Shown in pieces: positions 11,611-24,900 of a DNA stretch of 64,000 nucleotides; position 1 is the stretch's first letter; every line of letters begins with the position of its first letter. A model generated the notes under the pieces. It was not told the DNA's origin, ran no database searches, and worked only from the letters and a program-made list of their open reading frames with translations. Source of the stretch: Cytospora piceicola (taxonomy: Eukaryota > Ascomycota > Sordariomycetes > Diaporthales > Cytosporaceae); the NCBI GenBank assembly GCA_023375675.1, contig JALQBC010000003.1:1426001-1490000 (forward strand), in the 5' to 3' direction. The position numbers and the translations under genes were made by a program.

Positions 11611-13766
11611 TCAAGAATAGGCATAGGTCTCCCCCCGCCCATCCCTATCCATCCAACTCCTTTTCCAAAGCCAAAAGTACCCATTGAAGCCGGTCCCCTC
11701 CTTGCCCCACTCGCCCACGATGCCCAGGGGCGTCATGACGCCCTCGTAGTCCCAGTAGTGCGCGCCGATGTAGTTCTTCTTGAGGGTGACGAGCCCGGTG
11801 TTCAGGGCGATGGTGCCGACAAAGTCGAACTCCTTGGTGATGCCGTCCATGCCGCCCTTGGCCTCGAGGGACAGCCTCTGGGGCGGGGAGGCGGTCGCGC
11901 CGGGCGCGGACGGCTGCTGCTGCTGCTGCTGCTGGTGGTTGTTCTGCTGGTGGTGGAGGTGCGGCGGCGAGGCGGACCCCGCGGGCGCCGGGCGGCCCCC
12001 GAGCTTGAAGTGGATGTTCTCCATGGCCGGGTCCCTGGAGCCGATGGGGTTGAGGTTGTCCGTGTTGACGAGCGTGTACACGTAGTACCCGTACCACTCC
12101 TCGTCCTCGACGGTGGCGACCAGGTCGCGCACCCGCGACGTGTACCACTCCTGCCAGGTGTTGGACCGCACCCGTATGCCGCCGCCATCTCCTCCTCCTC
12201 CTCCAACCTTCTCGAGGAGGGGTATCCTGAGCCTGGGCGGCTGCTGCCGTGCTGGCGGTGGGGGTGCCCCCGGCGAGGAGGGGGGCGGCGTGGCGGCGGC
12301 TGCGGCTGCGGCGTCGTCGTTGAGGAGCATGGGCAGCAGGTCCGAGCGCGGGGTGTCCTCGAAGCCGCCCACCTTGAGGATGTAGGCGATCAGGCCGGCG
12401 AGCTGGAGGGACCGCGTGTGCAGGCCCTCCCAGCTGAGCCAGAAGGACTGGTTGGAGGAGGTGAAGTCCTCCCCGTGGTAGTCGGCCCGGACGCGCTGGG
12501 CGAGGCTGTGGTACCCGGGGTCCTCGGCGGGGATGCCGGACCAGTCCCCCGGGTGCATCAGGCCGGCGGCCATGGAGTAGGCCAGCTGGAGGCTGAGCTG
12601 CTTGTTGGCCAGGAGCTTCTTCTCGGACCAGATGCTGGACTTGACCATCCAGGCGTTGATGGCCATCAGCTGCCTTCCCATTTCGACATCGCACACGTCC
12701 GAATCTGGCAGGTGAGTTAGTTAGGCCGTGCATGACCGAGTGGGGTTCCCGTCCCTAGATAGTGACGATACATGGGCAAAGTACCACATACGAACAACAC
12801 GGAATAATGGAAATAGTCGAGAAGGCGGATGGCACTGTTCGACGATGACTGAATAGGCATATACTCACATCCCAGGACGAGCAAGGTCGACAAGACACCT
12901 ATTCTCGCCTCCAACTCAGCAGCGAGGCCGCCCATGTCGCCGTTGTTGTTGTGGTGGTGGAGGTGGCCGCGGTGGTGATGGTCGGCATCTTCCGGGGCCG
13001 AATCCCTGTCCGAACCTTTGATCCGTGCCCTCGTCAAGAGCGGGCCCATGGCGGCCCTGGCACGTGCCCGCTGTCGCCGCGGGACGGTGACGGCGAGGCA
13101 GAGGAAGGCGTCCCTCCTGGCATCCTGATCACTACCGTCCTCCTCTAGCTGCGCCCTGATCATCCCTATCAGGGCGTCCCGACCGGGCGCGCCTTGGGTG
13201 GGAGGGTCCATCTTTGGTTCGCGAAATTTGGCATGTCAGTCCAGGTAACCTTAAAAATAAAGAGTGCCAATCTTGCAGCTTTGTTGGGGAAGCGGGCAGG
13301 GGGGGTCCTGCAGTCCTGCAGTCCTGTCGTTTTGTGTGTGTGTGTGTGTGTGGTGTGTGTGGTCCAACCCCCCGTATTTCCCAGATTCCTGCCCCTCTCC
13401 CCCCGAGGAAACCAACCCAAGCAGCCCATTGAGGAGCTGCCCCAGGACAAACGGGCGAAAGGAAGGGGAAGTGAAAGAGACAAGACTCACGTCGAGGAAA
13501 GGCAGGGTGTTGAATATCTGGCTCAGGGCTCGGCAGGTGCGCCGCAGTCTCAAGAGGTCGTCAAAGTCGCAAAAGAGGGCGACCCTCCGCAGGGGCTCGT
13601 CGGGCAGCGCCTCCAAGTTGGGACGTGGGGTGGACGAAGTGGAGGAGGATCCAACGGGCTGGGTCAGGATAGCAGCGTCGCATTTGTCGTCCAAGCACGG
13701 GGGAACTGACAAGGACGACTTGCGTCCCTGCCGGGCCAGGTGGAGCTTGGATCGCAGGCTGATCAT
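11611..13766 (-). CDS. F-box protein with low-complexity inserts, 570 aa
   Basis: Exons are 13491-13766, 12869-13211 and 11611-12704, giving 570 aa with matching phases. Residues about 50-90 form an F-box: LEALPDEPLRRVALFCDF followed by DDLLRLRRTCRALSQIF. Such proteins usually bring substrates to SCF (Skp1-Cul1) ubiquitin ligases. The long third exon has conserved-looking W/Y-rich stretches (GDWSGIPAEDPGY, FWLSWEGLHTRSLQLAGLI, WYGYYVYTLVNTD, IGAHYWDYEGVMTPLGIVG) separated by Ala, Pro, Gly, His and Gln runs. The first intron is long for this window (279 nt) and carries a GT microsatellite at about 13332-13351. Exon 3 is very GC-rich, which produces long false frames on the opposite strand. The ATG at 13766 is the only in-frame ATG upstream of the F-box. 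The substrate is unknown. Confidence 0.75.
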
Positions 13767-15739
13767 TTGGGAGCCAAGGTGTAGCAGAGATGTTTTTCCC
13801 ACCCCTCCACTGGTAGGAGAGCACAAGATGGGATGGCGGGAAGAGTAGGGGTAAGTCAAGTAGGTAATCTGTAGGGCCGAAAGAGGGTCGGTCACCCGTA
13901 AAAGACTCCGGGGCCGCTGTCAAATGCAAGGTCCTTGTGCTCGTCGTGGGATATTTCTTCTCGGGCACGAGGACAGCCCAAGAAAAGATGGCAAAATCCA
14001 GGTTGCAGGATGCAGGATGCAGGAGAATATCTTGGATGAGAAGTTAGTTAGTCGGCACTGCAGCTTTCCCCAGATCGCATGTTTGGCATCAGTGCACGCA
14101 CACTGATCAGGTCGTATCTATTTTTTGTCAGGCGGTCAAGTCGGCACGGTGACAGCGTCGTGGATGTGTGTATGTATGTGAGTGAGTGAGTATGGGGTAT
14201 GGAGTATGGAGTATGGGATGACATACCCAATCTTCTCATTTTCCAAGCTGATGAAGATTTTCTCATGGAACACAGAACGAGTACTGTAGGTATAGCGGCC
14301 CACCCCCCTGGTCGGATCATGAGGCGCTGTCAGGCACCCCCTGTTCTTTGCTGCAGATAGAGGGCATCGCCGTTACACACGTCTTGCCCATAACATCAAG
14401 AGTTTCCAGCGTCCTGACGGAACAATCATCTTGGCTTCCGACTCATGGCCGGCTATCTGCCTAAGACACACTGGCGCGCCGAGGGCCAACAAGCCCCAAC
14501 GAACGCGACCCGTGGCATACGTGGACAAGATACTGTGTGTAGCGTGTAGGATGCAGTATGTACGTATGCAGTCAGGTAGTCGCGATGCTGACCGGTCAAT
14601 TCCAAGGGACAGTGCTTTGCTTCTTTCTCCCAGCTCTGTTCCCCTGTTGCGGTGTGCTGTCTCTTCCTCAAGTTGCATGGAAAAAGCAGACATGGTCTGT
14701 TCGTGATGTCTCTCCTGGGTGCGAAGATAAAAAAAAAAAGGGCACGAAAAAGCCACCAGGGCCACCAGGCCGCCTACCAAAACCTGCTGCCTCCCGAGAG
14801 GCTAGCTGCCTTGCGTCTCCTCCTGTGGGTATCACCCTCCTGTGCTGCGAGGAGACAGTGGGAGACAGGACCGCCCTTCTGTTTTGGGGCAAACCCTGCA
14901 GCTGCCTTGCCAACAAGACGAGTCGACGGCTCCCAGCGATCCCGAAGCTTGTGCTGTGCATCCGGCTTCCCGTGTCGCGCTGTGAGAGGCGGGCCTATCA
15001 TTGGCGGCGAAGGCGCTTTCCTCGGCATGTCGACCCTGATTCCTGCATCTTCGGTGTAACTCGGTGAGCTCGTGTTGGCAGGTTTTGTTTTTCCCGTCAA
15101 GGAAGAAGTCACCCGTCCCGTCAGCCCGTTCCCATCTATCCTTGGGTCATGATGATGACGAACGATGGTACATTGACCTCAATATCAGGTGCTCGGTTAT
15201 GTTATGTTACCTATTTTATAGGCTGCTAACCGGACCCCGGATCCCGGATCCCGGCCCGTTACGCCCCACTGAATGGCCCGTGACTGATCAACCCGGCGTC
15301 CGTCGTCCCTCCGAAATGATTACTTGCATGTAAAATATGACCCTGTCAGCCTGTCAGCCTGTTCCGCAAGTCGAGGGTGCTATATACACAGTACAATTTT
15401 CCATGGTCATTGGTGCACGCTTGTTCTATGGCCGATGATGTGCTTGTAGCATGTGCATCCCGAGAGACTTCAAGCACTGTCCGGATTGAACCCACAGCAC
15501 TTAATCAGTTGCTGTGTGTTTACAGGTCTGTTGCAGGGCCACTGGGATCACTGGATCATCGATTCCCGGTATCCAGGCTGGCCAGGGCACCACAATAGGT
15601 AAAAGAATCCCGTCTAATTGGGCTCATACACTATCTGTGTCAGTCGTGTGTCTCATCATTATGTCTAAATACATCCAATAACACCAGTGCGCCTCTACCA
15701 TCCCGCGCGTCATCATCCAGCACCAGACCATGAACCCGA
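13767..15739. other. Intergenic, no supported gene
   Basis: Upstream region of the F-box gene and downstream region of cul4. It contains a GTATG/GAGTATG simple repeat near 14160-14215 and a short A run near 14730. Frames of up to 169 aa are present on both strands but have no recognisable features. Confidence 0.5.
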
Positions 15740-15844
15740 TCACGCCAAATAGGTGTAGGCATTGCCCTCCCGCTCAAGGTAATCCTTCTCGATAAGCCTA
15801 TGAATAACACGTGGTTAGTAATGATCGTCAATTTAACCTCTGTA

Positions 15845-15897
<53 letters not shown>

Positions 15898-18459
15898 GAA
15901 CTCTTGGACGTACTTTTCAATATTCTGCTTGATGTCCCCCGGATCCATCGCACCCCTGCTCTTGGTCTGGTTGATGACCTCGGCGACCAGCTGCGCGTGC
16001 ATCATGGTCTTGCGGCTCTTCATGATGCGGACAATGGCCGCCTGGGTCTCGAACTGCCTGTCGGCCGCGACCCTCTGGTGCGTCTCCTGGTTCTCCTGCT
16101 TCGTCTCCTTCAGCTGGATCTGGTTGATCTTGACCCGGAGCGTGGGGGACTTGAACTTTTCGTTGAAGGTGAACGTGTCCGTCTTCTTGACGTCTTTGGA
16201 GACGGGATGCTTGGCCAGCACCCGCGCCTTGCCCAGCGCGAGTGACTGTAGCGTCCGCTCTAGCTCGCCGCCCGAGAGGGTGGTGGCCGTCGAGATTTGG
16301 TCGTAAGTAAGGATTCCGTCTGGTGCTTGGTTGAACAGCATGAGGACACTGGCCTGGAGGGCACTGACGGCGAGCTCCTTTTGGCCTTCTTTGAAGTAAC
16401 CCTTGACCACGCAGTGTGCCAGACCGTGTTTCCAGAAGAGCTTGCGGCCCGTGTGCTTCTTCTTGTAGAATCCGTCGTATTGATCGATCTTCTTTGCGAC
16501 ATCCTCGGGGATGAGCAATTTGACGTCGGGATACGTTGGCCATGCTGCTTGGGACAGGACACTGACGCTCAGGTCGACGCCGCCTTTGCCATTCCCGTCC
16601 GCTTCTAGCCAATCCTTGTAGGTGGTCATCTCTTCTTTTGCCAGCGTCATGTCCTTGAACATTTGCTCCAGGTTGTGGGTGAAACTAGAACCACACTCGC
16701 TCTTCAGCTTGGTGAGCATGCTGAGTTCAGCATCTTGACTGGCACTTCTCCCCATGAGCAGCCGGCGAGCCAGGTCCTTCTTGTAAAATGCCTCGAAGAC
16801 GTCCTTGCCCTCGATAAATCGGAACAGCTCGAGCGCTGCGTCCAGCTGTCGGTCTAGTTCGGCATCTTCGTCACCTGTACTTGCCTGGCCGCTCCTCTCA
16901 GCCTCGCTACGGTCTTTGCTGTCCGAGATCAAGGACTTTGGCAGCGCCTTGAGCCCACCTCGCAGCAGCATATCAATATGCTTAGCAATCATCTCTCCAA
17001 CTTTAGAGGTACCTGTATCCCAAGAAGACTTGATCTTCTTGTCGTTAATAAAGACCGTAAATGCTTCTCGAAGGCTGTACGTGAAGACGTCGTCCCCGTT
17101 GAAGGCGTCCCGGACCATTATATCCATGGCCCGCCTGAACTCCAAGAGACGAATGACCATGTCGTTACCCTTCTCTGTGTCATTGACAATCGCCGTCCCT
17201 GCCAGTTGGATATACTCTTCCCAAGGCTCCTTCAGCCTTCGTTGTATTTTTGACAGGCATAACAGCTGGTAGAGCGCTTTCATCGAGCCGATGTCGTGGT
17301 CGTCCAACAGCCTGGACAGGTCGCCCTGATCCAGTAGAACGTCCCCGTAGTTTTCGATAAGGACGTCATGGGCCTTCTCGAGAAGCAATACCTTGGTCGT
17401 GCTGTCGAAATTGTATGAGTTGCACCTGTCATCCTCCATCTTCAGCAGCCTCTCACATGCCGAAATATAGTTTCTCAACCCGCTTCCACTATGCTCGGCC
17501 GCGAAGTCCATGAAGAATTCTTCTGACTGGTCCAGGAACTTTCTCTCAAACTTGCTGCCGTAAACACCCAGGACCTTCAACATGCGGACAGAATCGTGCA
17601 ACAGTGTCGAATCGAATGCCGCATCACCTCGTCGATCGTATTCCACCAATTGACACATACCAGCAACCATCATTCGTCCAATGTCGGACTCGCCTCCCTC
17701 CTGAGCTGAGACAAAGACCATCTTTCGGAATAGTGTGAGAAGCAGGTCATTGATCGACTGGTACTTCTTATTGTTAAGCAGGAACGACCGGTCGAGGAAG
17801 CTGAACGTTGAGCGAATCGTGTTGAGGGTCTTGTTAAAGACCGACCACTGTGTCCATACCCGCCGCAATACGTCGACATTGGACGTTGTGGTGTTTTCAC
17901 GAATCTTGCCCAAGATGCCGCCGTTCAGATGCTGTTCGCAACGATGCCTCAACATGCCGTAGAGCTTGTCCCCCTGCCCATGAAGACAAAGATCCTCCAC
18001 ACCTCGATAAACCATCTCCAGTGGCGCGCGAGGCACCTCGCCGTTGAGGATCGACCTGAGGGCTGTCTCGACATTGGCCCAAGTCTTCTTGTAGTAGTCC
18101 TCGACGTCGGCAGCTGCTTTGGAGCTGGTGCGCAGGTTCTTGACCACGATCCTTTTGGCGCCAGAAAGCGGTTGGAACCCCGATACCATCTGCGGCTGCT
18201 TCCCCAGGGCCTTTGGGCTCATGATGGTGGTAGCCATGTTGCTGGCCTTGGCGGCGGTGTTCGGTCGGAACGCTGCTAACGTGGCGAAGTTGTTCGGCAC
18301 CGCCTCTCCGGATCTGACGCGTTTGGGGTCGGGGGCTGCCCGCGAACTAGACGAGGCGGAATCAACGCGGGGGCGTCGTCGGGAAGAAGGAAGAGAGTTG
18401 TGGTTGTCCGGAGGAGAGTCGGGAGGACGCTCAGCGAAGGGTTGGGGCTTCGATTGCAT
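15740..18459 (-). CDS. cul4: Cullin-4, scaffold of the CRL4 ubiquitin ligase, 867 aa
   Basis: Exons are 15914-18459 and 15740-15797, giving 867 aa. The first in-frame ATG is at 18459; the frame is open further up only from a GTG. After a disordered N-terminal tail of about 100 residues come cullin repeats, then the cullin-homology region (DVFEAFYKKDLARRLLMGRSAS, where the family has its typical KDLARRLL motif) and a C-terminal winged helix. The neddylation site is IVRIMKSRKTM with the acceptor Lys at about 814, and the protein ends LEREGNAYTYLA, matching Cul4 rather than Cul1 or Cul3. Cul4 binds DDB1 and DCAF receptors in the nucleus. In Neurospora, CUL4-DDB1 is required for H3K9 methylation of RIP-mutated DNA such as that at the left edge of this window. 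The last exon codes for only the final 18 residues and follows an intron filled with a TA repeat. Confidence 0.93.
15848..15893. repeat. (TA)n microsatellite inside the last cul4 intron
   Basis: About 23 uninterrupted TA units occupy much of the 116-nt intron (15798-15913) separating the two cul4 exons. The donor is GTACGT and the acceptor ATAG. Length changes in the repeat would alter intron size and perhaps splicing. Confidence 0.95.
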
Positions 18460-18939
18460 GCCCGGGTCCCGTAGGATGCAGCGGCAACAACTCAAGCTGT
18501 TGTCGCACAGATTCTTGGTAATCGACGTCGACTTTGTTGTCCCTGGGGACTTCACCTAGAAATTGTGGTTATCGAGAAAGTCACCAAAGTTCCTCTCCCT
18601 AAACTCAGTCGTAACCTGCAAGACAGATGTTGAAAGATAGGTAGAATAGTTACATGACGAGGGGGGTTGTACCGGTTATATCAGTCGACGGAGTTAAGAG
18701 ATTCCCCACAGACTGGGGCCGCACCTTAACGCGATTGATAAGAGCTCTGTCGATAAGGAGAACAATCAGATAAGCAGACCAGGCCCTGAGTAAAGACACT
18801 CCCCCTCTTACACGCAAACGGACTGCAAATGATTACTTCAGTAATGTATGTTCCAAGTACCTAGGTATGTATTGACTTCCACAAAATAATTCAGTGCCTC
18901 GAAAGACACCCAGTTTAATCTACAAGACTCTCCTTCACA
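18460..18939. other. Short intergenic space between tel1 stop and cul4 start
   Basis: This 480-nt gap must hold the cul4 promoter and the tel1 3' end, since both genes are on the minus strand. No gene is seen. One CCTAGGTA motif lies at about 18860. Confidence 0.6.
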
Positions 18940-21900
18940 TCAGGCATATGCAGCCCAGCCAGAATATAGCACAGCCAGATTCCTCTCGTCCGTCGCCTGG
19001 TTGATCAGATCGTTCACGGTCGCAGTGACACTCAACGTCTTCGACAGCTTCTTCCTGACCACCTCCAACGCCCTGTCCGCCTCAGACGGCTCGTTCACAA
19101 CCTCCTTTTTCTTGTTCTCCAACCCATCAGCGGCCGCACCGCCTTCACCTTCGCCATTACCATTCCCTTCATCACCCTCTGCTCTTCTCGCCGCCCCCTG
19201 CAACTTCGCCAGTCTCATAGGTGTTGAGCTCCACGAGTACAGCGGGTCATACCGCAATACATCCAGGACCGTCATGATCGAGTACGTGTCTTCCCTCAGT
19301 GCGTCGAGCGTGAACTCGCAGCACCGCCGGAATACGCCGTCCGTCTTGGTCACGCCCATGCCGTCGACTATGTCTCGCGTCATGCGGAAGGGTACCACCT
19401 CGGGCACGGGTAGGATTCGGCCCGTCTCGAATGCCACACCCAGATCGATGTGCACGGCCTCGCCAGTCTTCTGGTCGAGCAGGATGTTGTGGCCGTGCCG
19501 GTCACCGAGCCCGAGGACATGGCCTAGAATAGAAATGGCTGCTGTGGTACGAGTGTATGCGAGACGCTTGACGTACCAGTCGTCTGGGTCCGGGAACGAC
19601 TCAAGGAAGAAGTAACGCATTACAGGGTGGAACCTGTCTGTGACCTTGCGGTAGGTGGAGACCCTTATATCGGTGGTACGATTGGCGACGTGAGAGATCT
19701 CCTTCCTACAGAGAGAAACTTTCATGTCTTTGGGATAGTACCGCTCGTGTGCAGGCATCAGCCAGTCATGTAGGGGCACCGTGTTGGCGACGAATTCGAT
19801 AAGACCGGACCTAGCCGTGAGAGGGAGCACTTTGTAAGTCCTGATACCGAGATTGCGCTGTCTTGTTGCCCTGTGCTGTTTGAGCAGCGAAGACACGGAA
19901 GCAAATACCTGCTCCATGATTGCGTCTTGTCGAAGGTCATCATTGCCGCCCTTGACAAGCTGCTTGTGCCTCTCGCCATTGCTGGCACGCACGGTGATAA
20001 TCTTCGGTGCGCTGACGCCAGATGCAACTGACATCGTCGGCTCCAGACTCAACATAACTGGGACTTTGGTGTAGTCCATATCGGCGCGCAGTTCGATCTC
20101 AAGCGTCGGTGGTGGAAGCTTGTGTTTTGCAAGGCATGACGCCAGGGTCATTGCTTCCTTGGAGTCTTGAATCTTGATCTTGGCACCAGTCCTATACTGG
20201 TCTTTCTTTTCCTTTGCCAAGTAATGGTAGCAGGTGCATGCGTTCTTGACTGCGCCCCATATCGAAACAACAGTCCTGTTCCGCTCAAACTCGTTCGCGA
20301 CCTTGATTGCGGCGTCCTTGCGCAGTACGGCAACCTCGTCCTCTGTATTCGGGCTTGTCCGAGTTCCCGACCAGATCTGATACATGCCGTGATAAGGATG
20401 GTCGAGACAAATGCGACATACCAAGTTCATCAGTAGTGATTGGAAATGGCTTTTGTCAAGCTGCAGGCGTGAGCTGAGCTGATTCATCAAGGGAGCCAAT
20501 TTGCGGGTTGGCACACTCTTGAGATGCTCATGGACTGCATGGTTTGCGACATCATTTTCTGAGCGTTCCAGCCAGAGCGCAGTGAACCGAAGCGCATCGT
20601 TGTCGTGATCATCGGATGCAGATAAGGACTGTAGGTAATTTTCCAGGCTGAGCTTGACAAACTCGTTCCGCGTTCGTTGTGCGCGCTGGAGTTCTGCCTG
20701 GTCAAGGTCCAAGTATTTCTGAGCAGTTCTCAAGTACCTCTCGTATTTGTCCTTGAGTTGCGAATTACCGGCTCCTTTGTATGACTTCTTGTAATGAGTG
20801 ACTTCTTCTGCCTTCGTCTGAACCAATCTCTGGAGTCTGGCCAGGTCCTCGAGCATATCGGGATTTTGTAATTGCTCATCGCAGAACACTGCAAATTGGT
20901 GAAAGACTTGACCGGCTTCTTTGCCTGAACTCTTGCCCTTCAGCTCCTTCAGTGCAGGCTCGAGGTACTTCTTCTGGATACTGTCAGCTGTCTCAAGCTT
21001 CGCAACCGAGACTTGGTAGCCAATCTTGGAGAGAAGATCGGCATGAGTAACCGGGATGCTTTGCTTTTTGAGAGAGGAAACATTCCCTTGCAGTCCTTGC
21101 AGTAGCCTGATGGATGGGATCATCTCTCCATAGTCCCATAGCGAATTGGCCGTCTCCATCGAGATTGCAGCGTCCACGGCCAGCCCGATTGCTTCACTTG
21201 AGCCAACAAGATCCGTCAACCGCGTTGACACATTCAGGGACTCTTGTCTTGCATGATGGAACCGGAAGATGTTCGACGACAACAGCATGCTCCGGATCTC
21301 AACTAACCGGGCTTCCGGTGAAGTGAGCTGTAACGTGCTCCGCAGCACATTTTTCTGGCTGAGCATGCTGAGGCTTGTTTCACGATGCGACAGTATTTGG
21401 CTGACATCGTCATATCTAACGCATGATTAGTACGATATTTTATGCTGCGATATTGAACTTACGTACCTTCCGCTCATCATCCATTTCGAACGAGCCTCGA
21501 AATCTGCCAAAACCTTCTCCAGCTCACCAAAGTTGGTTATTCCAAGAATGTCATCCAGCTCAGTAAGGGCAGCGAGCGTCCCCAAATGCTGACGCAAGTC
21601 AGTCACCCTGAAATTCTTAGTAGCAAGACGGCTCATTGTCGTCGCTAGCCCCTCCCTGACGGCATCCCTGGCAGGCCCCATCTCAACGGCTCTCTGGATG
21701 GACTGGTAAGCCCTGTAAGAAGTAGCGGCGTAATTCTCGAGAGTCGGCGGTGCAGGCAAGTTCCAGATCTCTAATCTCCTGGCTGTAGTGAAAGTGCTGT
21801 CCAGAGATGTTGGGTCATCATCGTGATGTTGATGAGTTTGGAGCAATGAATTGGAAAGACCTGAAAGGCCTAGCCCACTGAGAGTCTTGACCAAAGACTG

Positions 21901-24900
21901 GCCATCACGATCCGAACTCGAGTCTCTCATGCGTAGATGGCTATCGTACTGAGCTCCACGGAATGCTAGGCTTTTGCCGCCTTCCTTCTCATATTCGAGC
22001 CGCGCCAGCACATTGGATAGAGATGCGGTATGATTCAGCCCGTAATAAGTGTCCGGGTCATCGATGTTCTCAAAAATCTTCAACAGAGTCTCTGAAGAAT
22101 CTGGGATATCTCTGGCTGCTGAAGATCGCCGCGAGGTACGTGTTGGTTCTGAGGAAGCCAGCTCTGCAAACATCAAGGCGACTTTGAACATGCCGCACCT
22201 CGTAGCAGCCTCAGCCACGGTAGAAGGCTCCAACTCAAGCCAATGAGATCTGTCAGCAATAGATGTCTCATTTGGGAATGTTCTCGTCCTCAAGTAGAGG
22301 ACCGTATTGATGAGGAGCTTGATATTGTCAGTTCCTACTGTCGAGTTCAGCTCCAACCATGCTTTGAAAGCTACCGACAGATTCCGCCTCAAGACTCTCT
22401 GGCTGTTGATCTCCTCGAGTAGTCCCAGATGGACGATGAAGGAAAGCGCCTGTTCGGCGAAGCCATCGACATGGCTCAAAATTGAAGCCAAAGTCCCTAA
22501 GACTATACTTCCCTTCACAGACCGGGCCAAGTAGGTGGCAAGATCCCGGGCCCACGAAGATGATTCAATTTGGTCGACTCCGAAAACGTCGATGCTTGAT
22601 TGCTCAGTCTGACCGTAATCCGAGGGAGGTGTTTGATACTGATACCAATCCGATGATGCGTACAAGATCTCCGGGATGCTGCGACCGCAGTCGGTGATGA
22701 GGTCATGGTCTTCCGTTGAGGCCGCATGAGAGACAATGCTCCGTAAAGCAGACTCCGCACGGCCGGCGTGAGAAGAGTTGTCACTCATCGTGAGCTTAAC
22801 CGTTAGCCGCAGCAGACTGTGCACTGAATCTCCGTCTGGTCCTGTTGTCTTTTGGTAGGTCGATAAGCGCGACTCTTTCAGCACATCGCGTGGGACATCG
22901 CCAGACGCTGCGAAAGATCTGCCAACTACTCGCCCCGCCCAAGTGAGGTATTCCTTGCTTGAGTTCACTGCTCGACAGCTCTTCCAGACCATAGGCCCAT
23001 GAGCGCATGCGTCTTCATCAGAATCTATTATGTCGTCCCTGTTGGCTCTTGGGACTCTGAAATCACCGCAAAGCATCCGCAGGGCCAGCTCTCGTGCTGA
23101 CTCGTTGAGCAACTGGTCTTCTTGCTCAGCGTCCTTGAGGATCTCAAGCAAAAGCCTGCTCTCGTTCGTATGTTTCTCTGAATTTCCTAAAGAACGGATA
23201 TTGGAAGCCGACTGAATGATAGCCTTGAAAGATTGACCCTGTGTCTCCGACTTGAAGGTCGATGACTGATAATTCTTGAGCAGCTCAACGAACCAGGCGT
23301 GGAATTTCTGAGTTTTGTTCATGGTAGACTTGAACAGGCTTTCCTGAGTACTGGTGGCTTGACTCGATTCCAAGAACATTCTCAAACTGGCCAATGTGGA
23401 GAGCGCATAGCCAGCAAGGAAAGAGGGTGATTGAGCCAAGTGGCTGGAGCCTTTATCAAGAAGCCACTGGCTGATCCCGAGAGCATCGTCTGCACACTCC
23501 GCATTGGAGATAAACGGCCTAATCGAGCGCAGCAACATCTCTAAAGGGTAGAGACATGTGGCTTGCGGCCCGGCGAGGCATACCAAGATACGAACCTTCC
23601 GGACAACTGACAAAGCGTGCAATGGTCCTAAGGAAGGGTGGATGGTGTTCAACAACCTCCGTGCAACAGATGCAATCAGGGCAGGCGTCCAGAGAGATGT
23701 AATGTCATGGTTTGTCCTCCTTACGAGGTGAGATATTGCCCGAGTGAGATATTTGCTCTTGAAAAGAGGTTGTTGGTTGGGTCCCAACACTGTTGGTGAG
23801 TGGCTGCAGCTCTTGATTTCTTCCATGATCTCTGCAGCATATGCAAAACTCTCGTCCCTGCGCCACCAGCCTTCCACAAGTTCCTCTTGGTCGATGATGT
23901 CGAGAAGGTGGCCAATGATGTCGGCGAGATTACGATATATATGATCGAGGTACGCCTCCTTCCCCAGAATCTTCCGAACTAGAGATTCTGCCGACGCCGA
24001 AGAGTCCACATATGTAGTCAAGTCATGAGCAATCGAATAAGCCATGATCTTTGAGAACCCTTGCTCGACCAATTTACCAGGCGTGACCTGTAGCCTTCTG
24101 GCCAGATCGGCCAGTGCTTGATCTTGTCCTCGCATGATCATGAGAGCAGTGGCCTCCGTCTGAGCTTGCTTGAGAAGGTCATCGAGGGTCCTGAAGTCGA
24201 ACATACTGTATGGGATATCTTCAACAGAATCAGACAAGAGCCAAGTGTAGAACAACTGAGGCGCGAATAAGTGAAAGAGTCCCCGGGGTGAATCCAAAGA
24301 TCTTGCCAGCGCAATCGTCTTCATGGCATGGGCGGCATACTTGGCAGAGCCTGGAAGGTCCCCACATGTCTCGACAGTATGCCAGACACCTCGCCGAAGT
24401 AGTGTTGGACATTTGCATGCCAGGCTGGCCAGCACCGAGATACGGAATGCAATGCCTTCCATATCCTCCTCTTTCTTCGGCAGTGCTTCTAGGATATCCA
24501 CGAAGATATCTTCGTGAGTACTCACAACGAAGAACTCGAAAATCCCGGTTAGACGTGGCGCGATGTAGAACTTGACACTCATACTTCCCTCCCAAATGAG
24601 ACCAGGGCGTGGGTCGCGGGTGTCTTTCGGAAACCTAGCCAAACTCTCAGGGGTTGAGAGCAAGGTCTGATAGGGCGCTAACACCCTTGTTCTCTTATCC
24701 TCATGGAACCGAGCGTTGATCTCCCAAAGACGGAGAAGAAGGCTTGCGTACGATAACTGGACATCTGGTGACATGAAGTTCCCAGGCCAGGCTGTCTTCA
24801 CCAGGAAATTGTAAAGGTCAACGAAAGGACTGACGAGGTCCGGGTCGCCATCGGCTATGGACCAAATGGGTGCAAAGGAGATGAGGACATCTACCAACAG

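Noticed and set aside
11645..12733. Very long frames in other phases and on the opposite strand over the F-box gene (320 and 362 aa)
   Set aside because: They arise from the high GC content of exon 3. They are rich in Arg, Gly, Ala and Pro with no domain, while the F-box frame has matched introns and conserved-looking segments.
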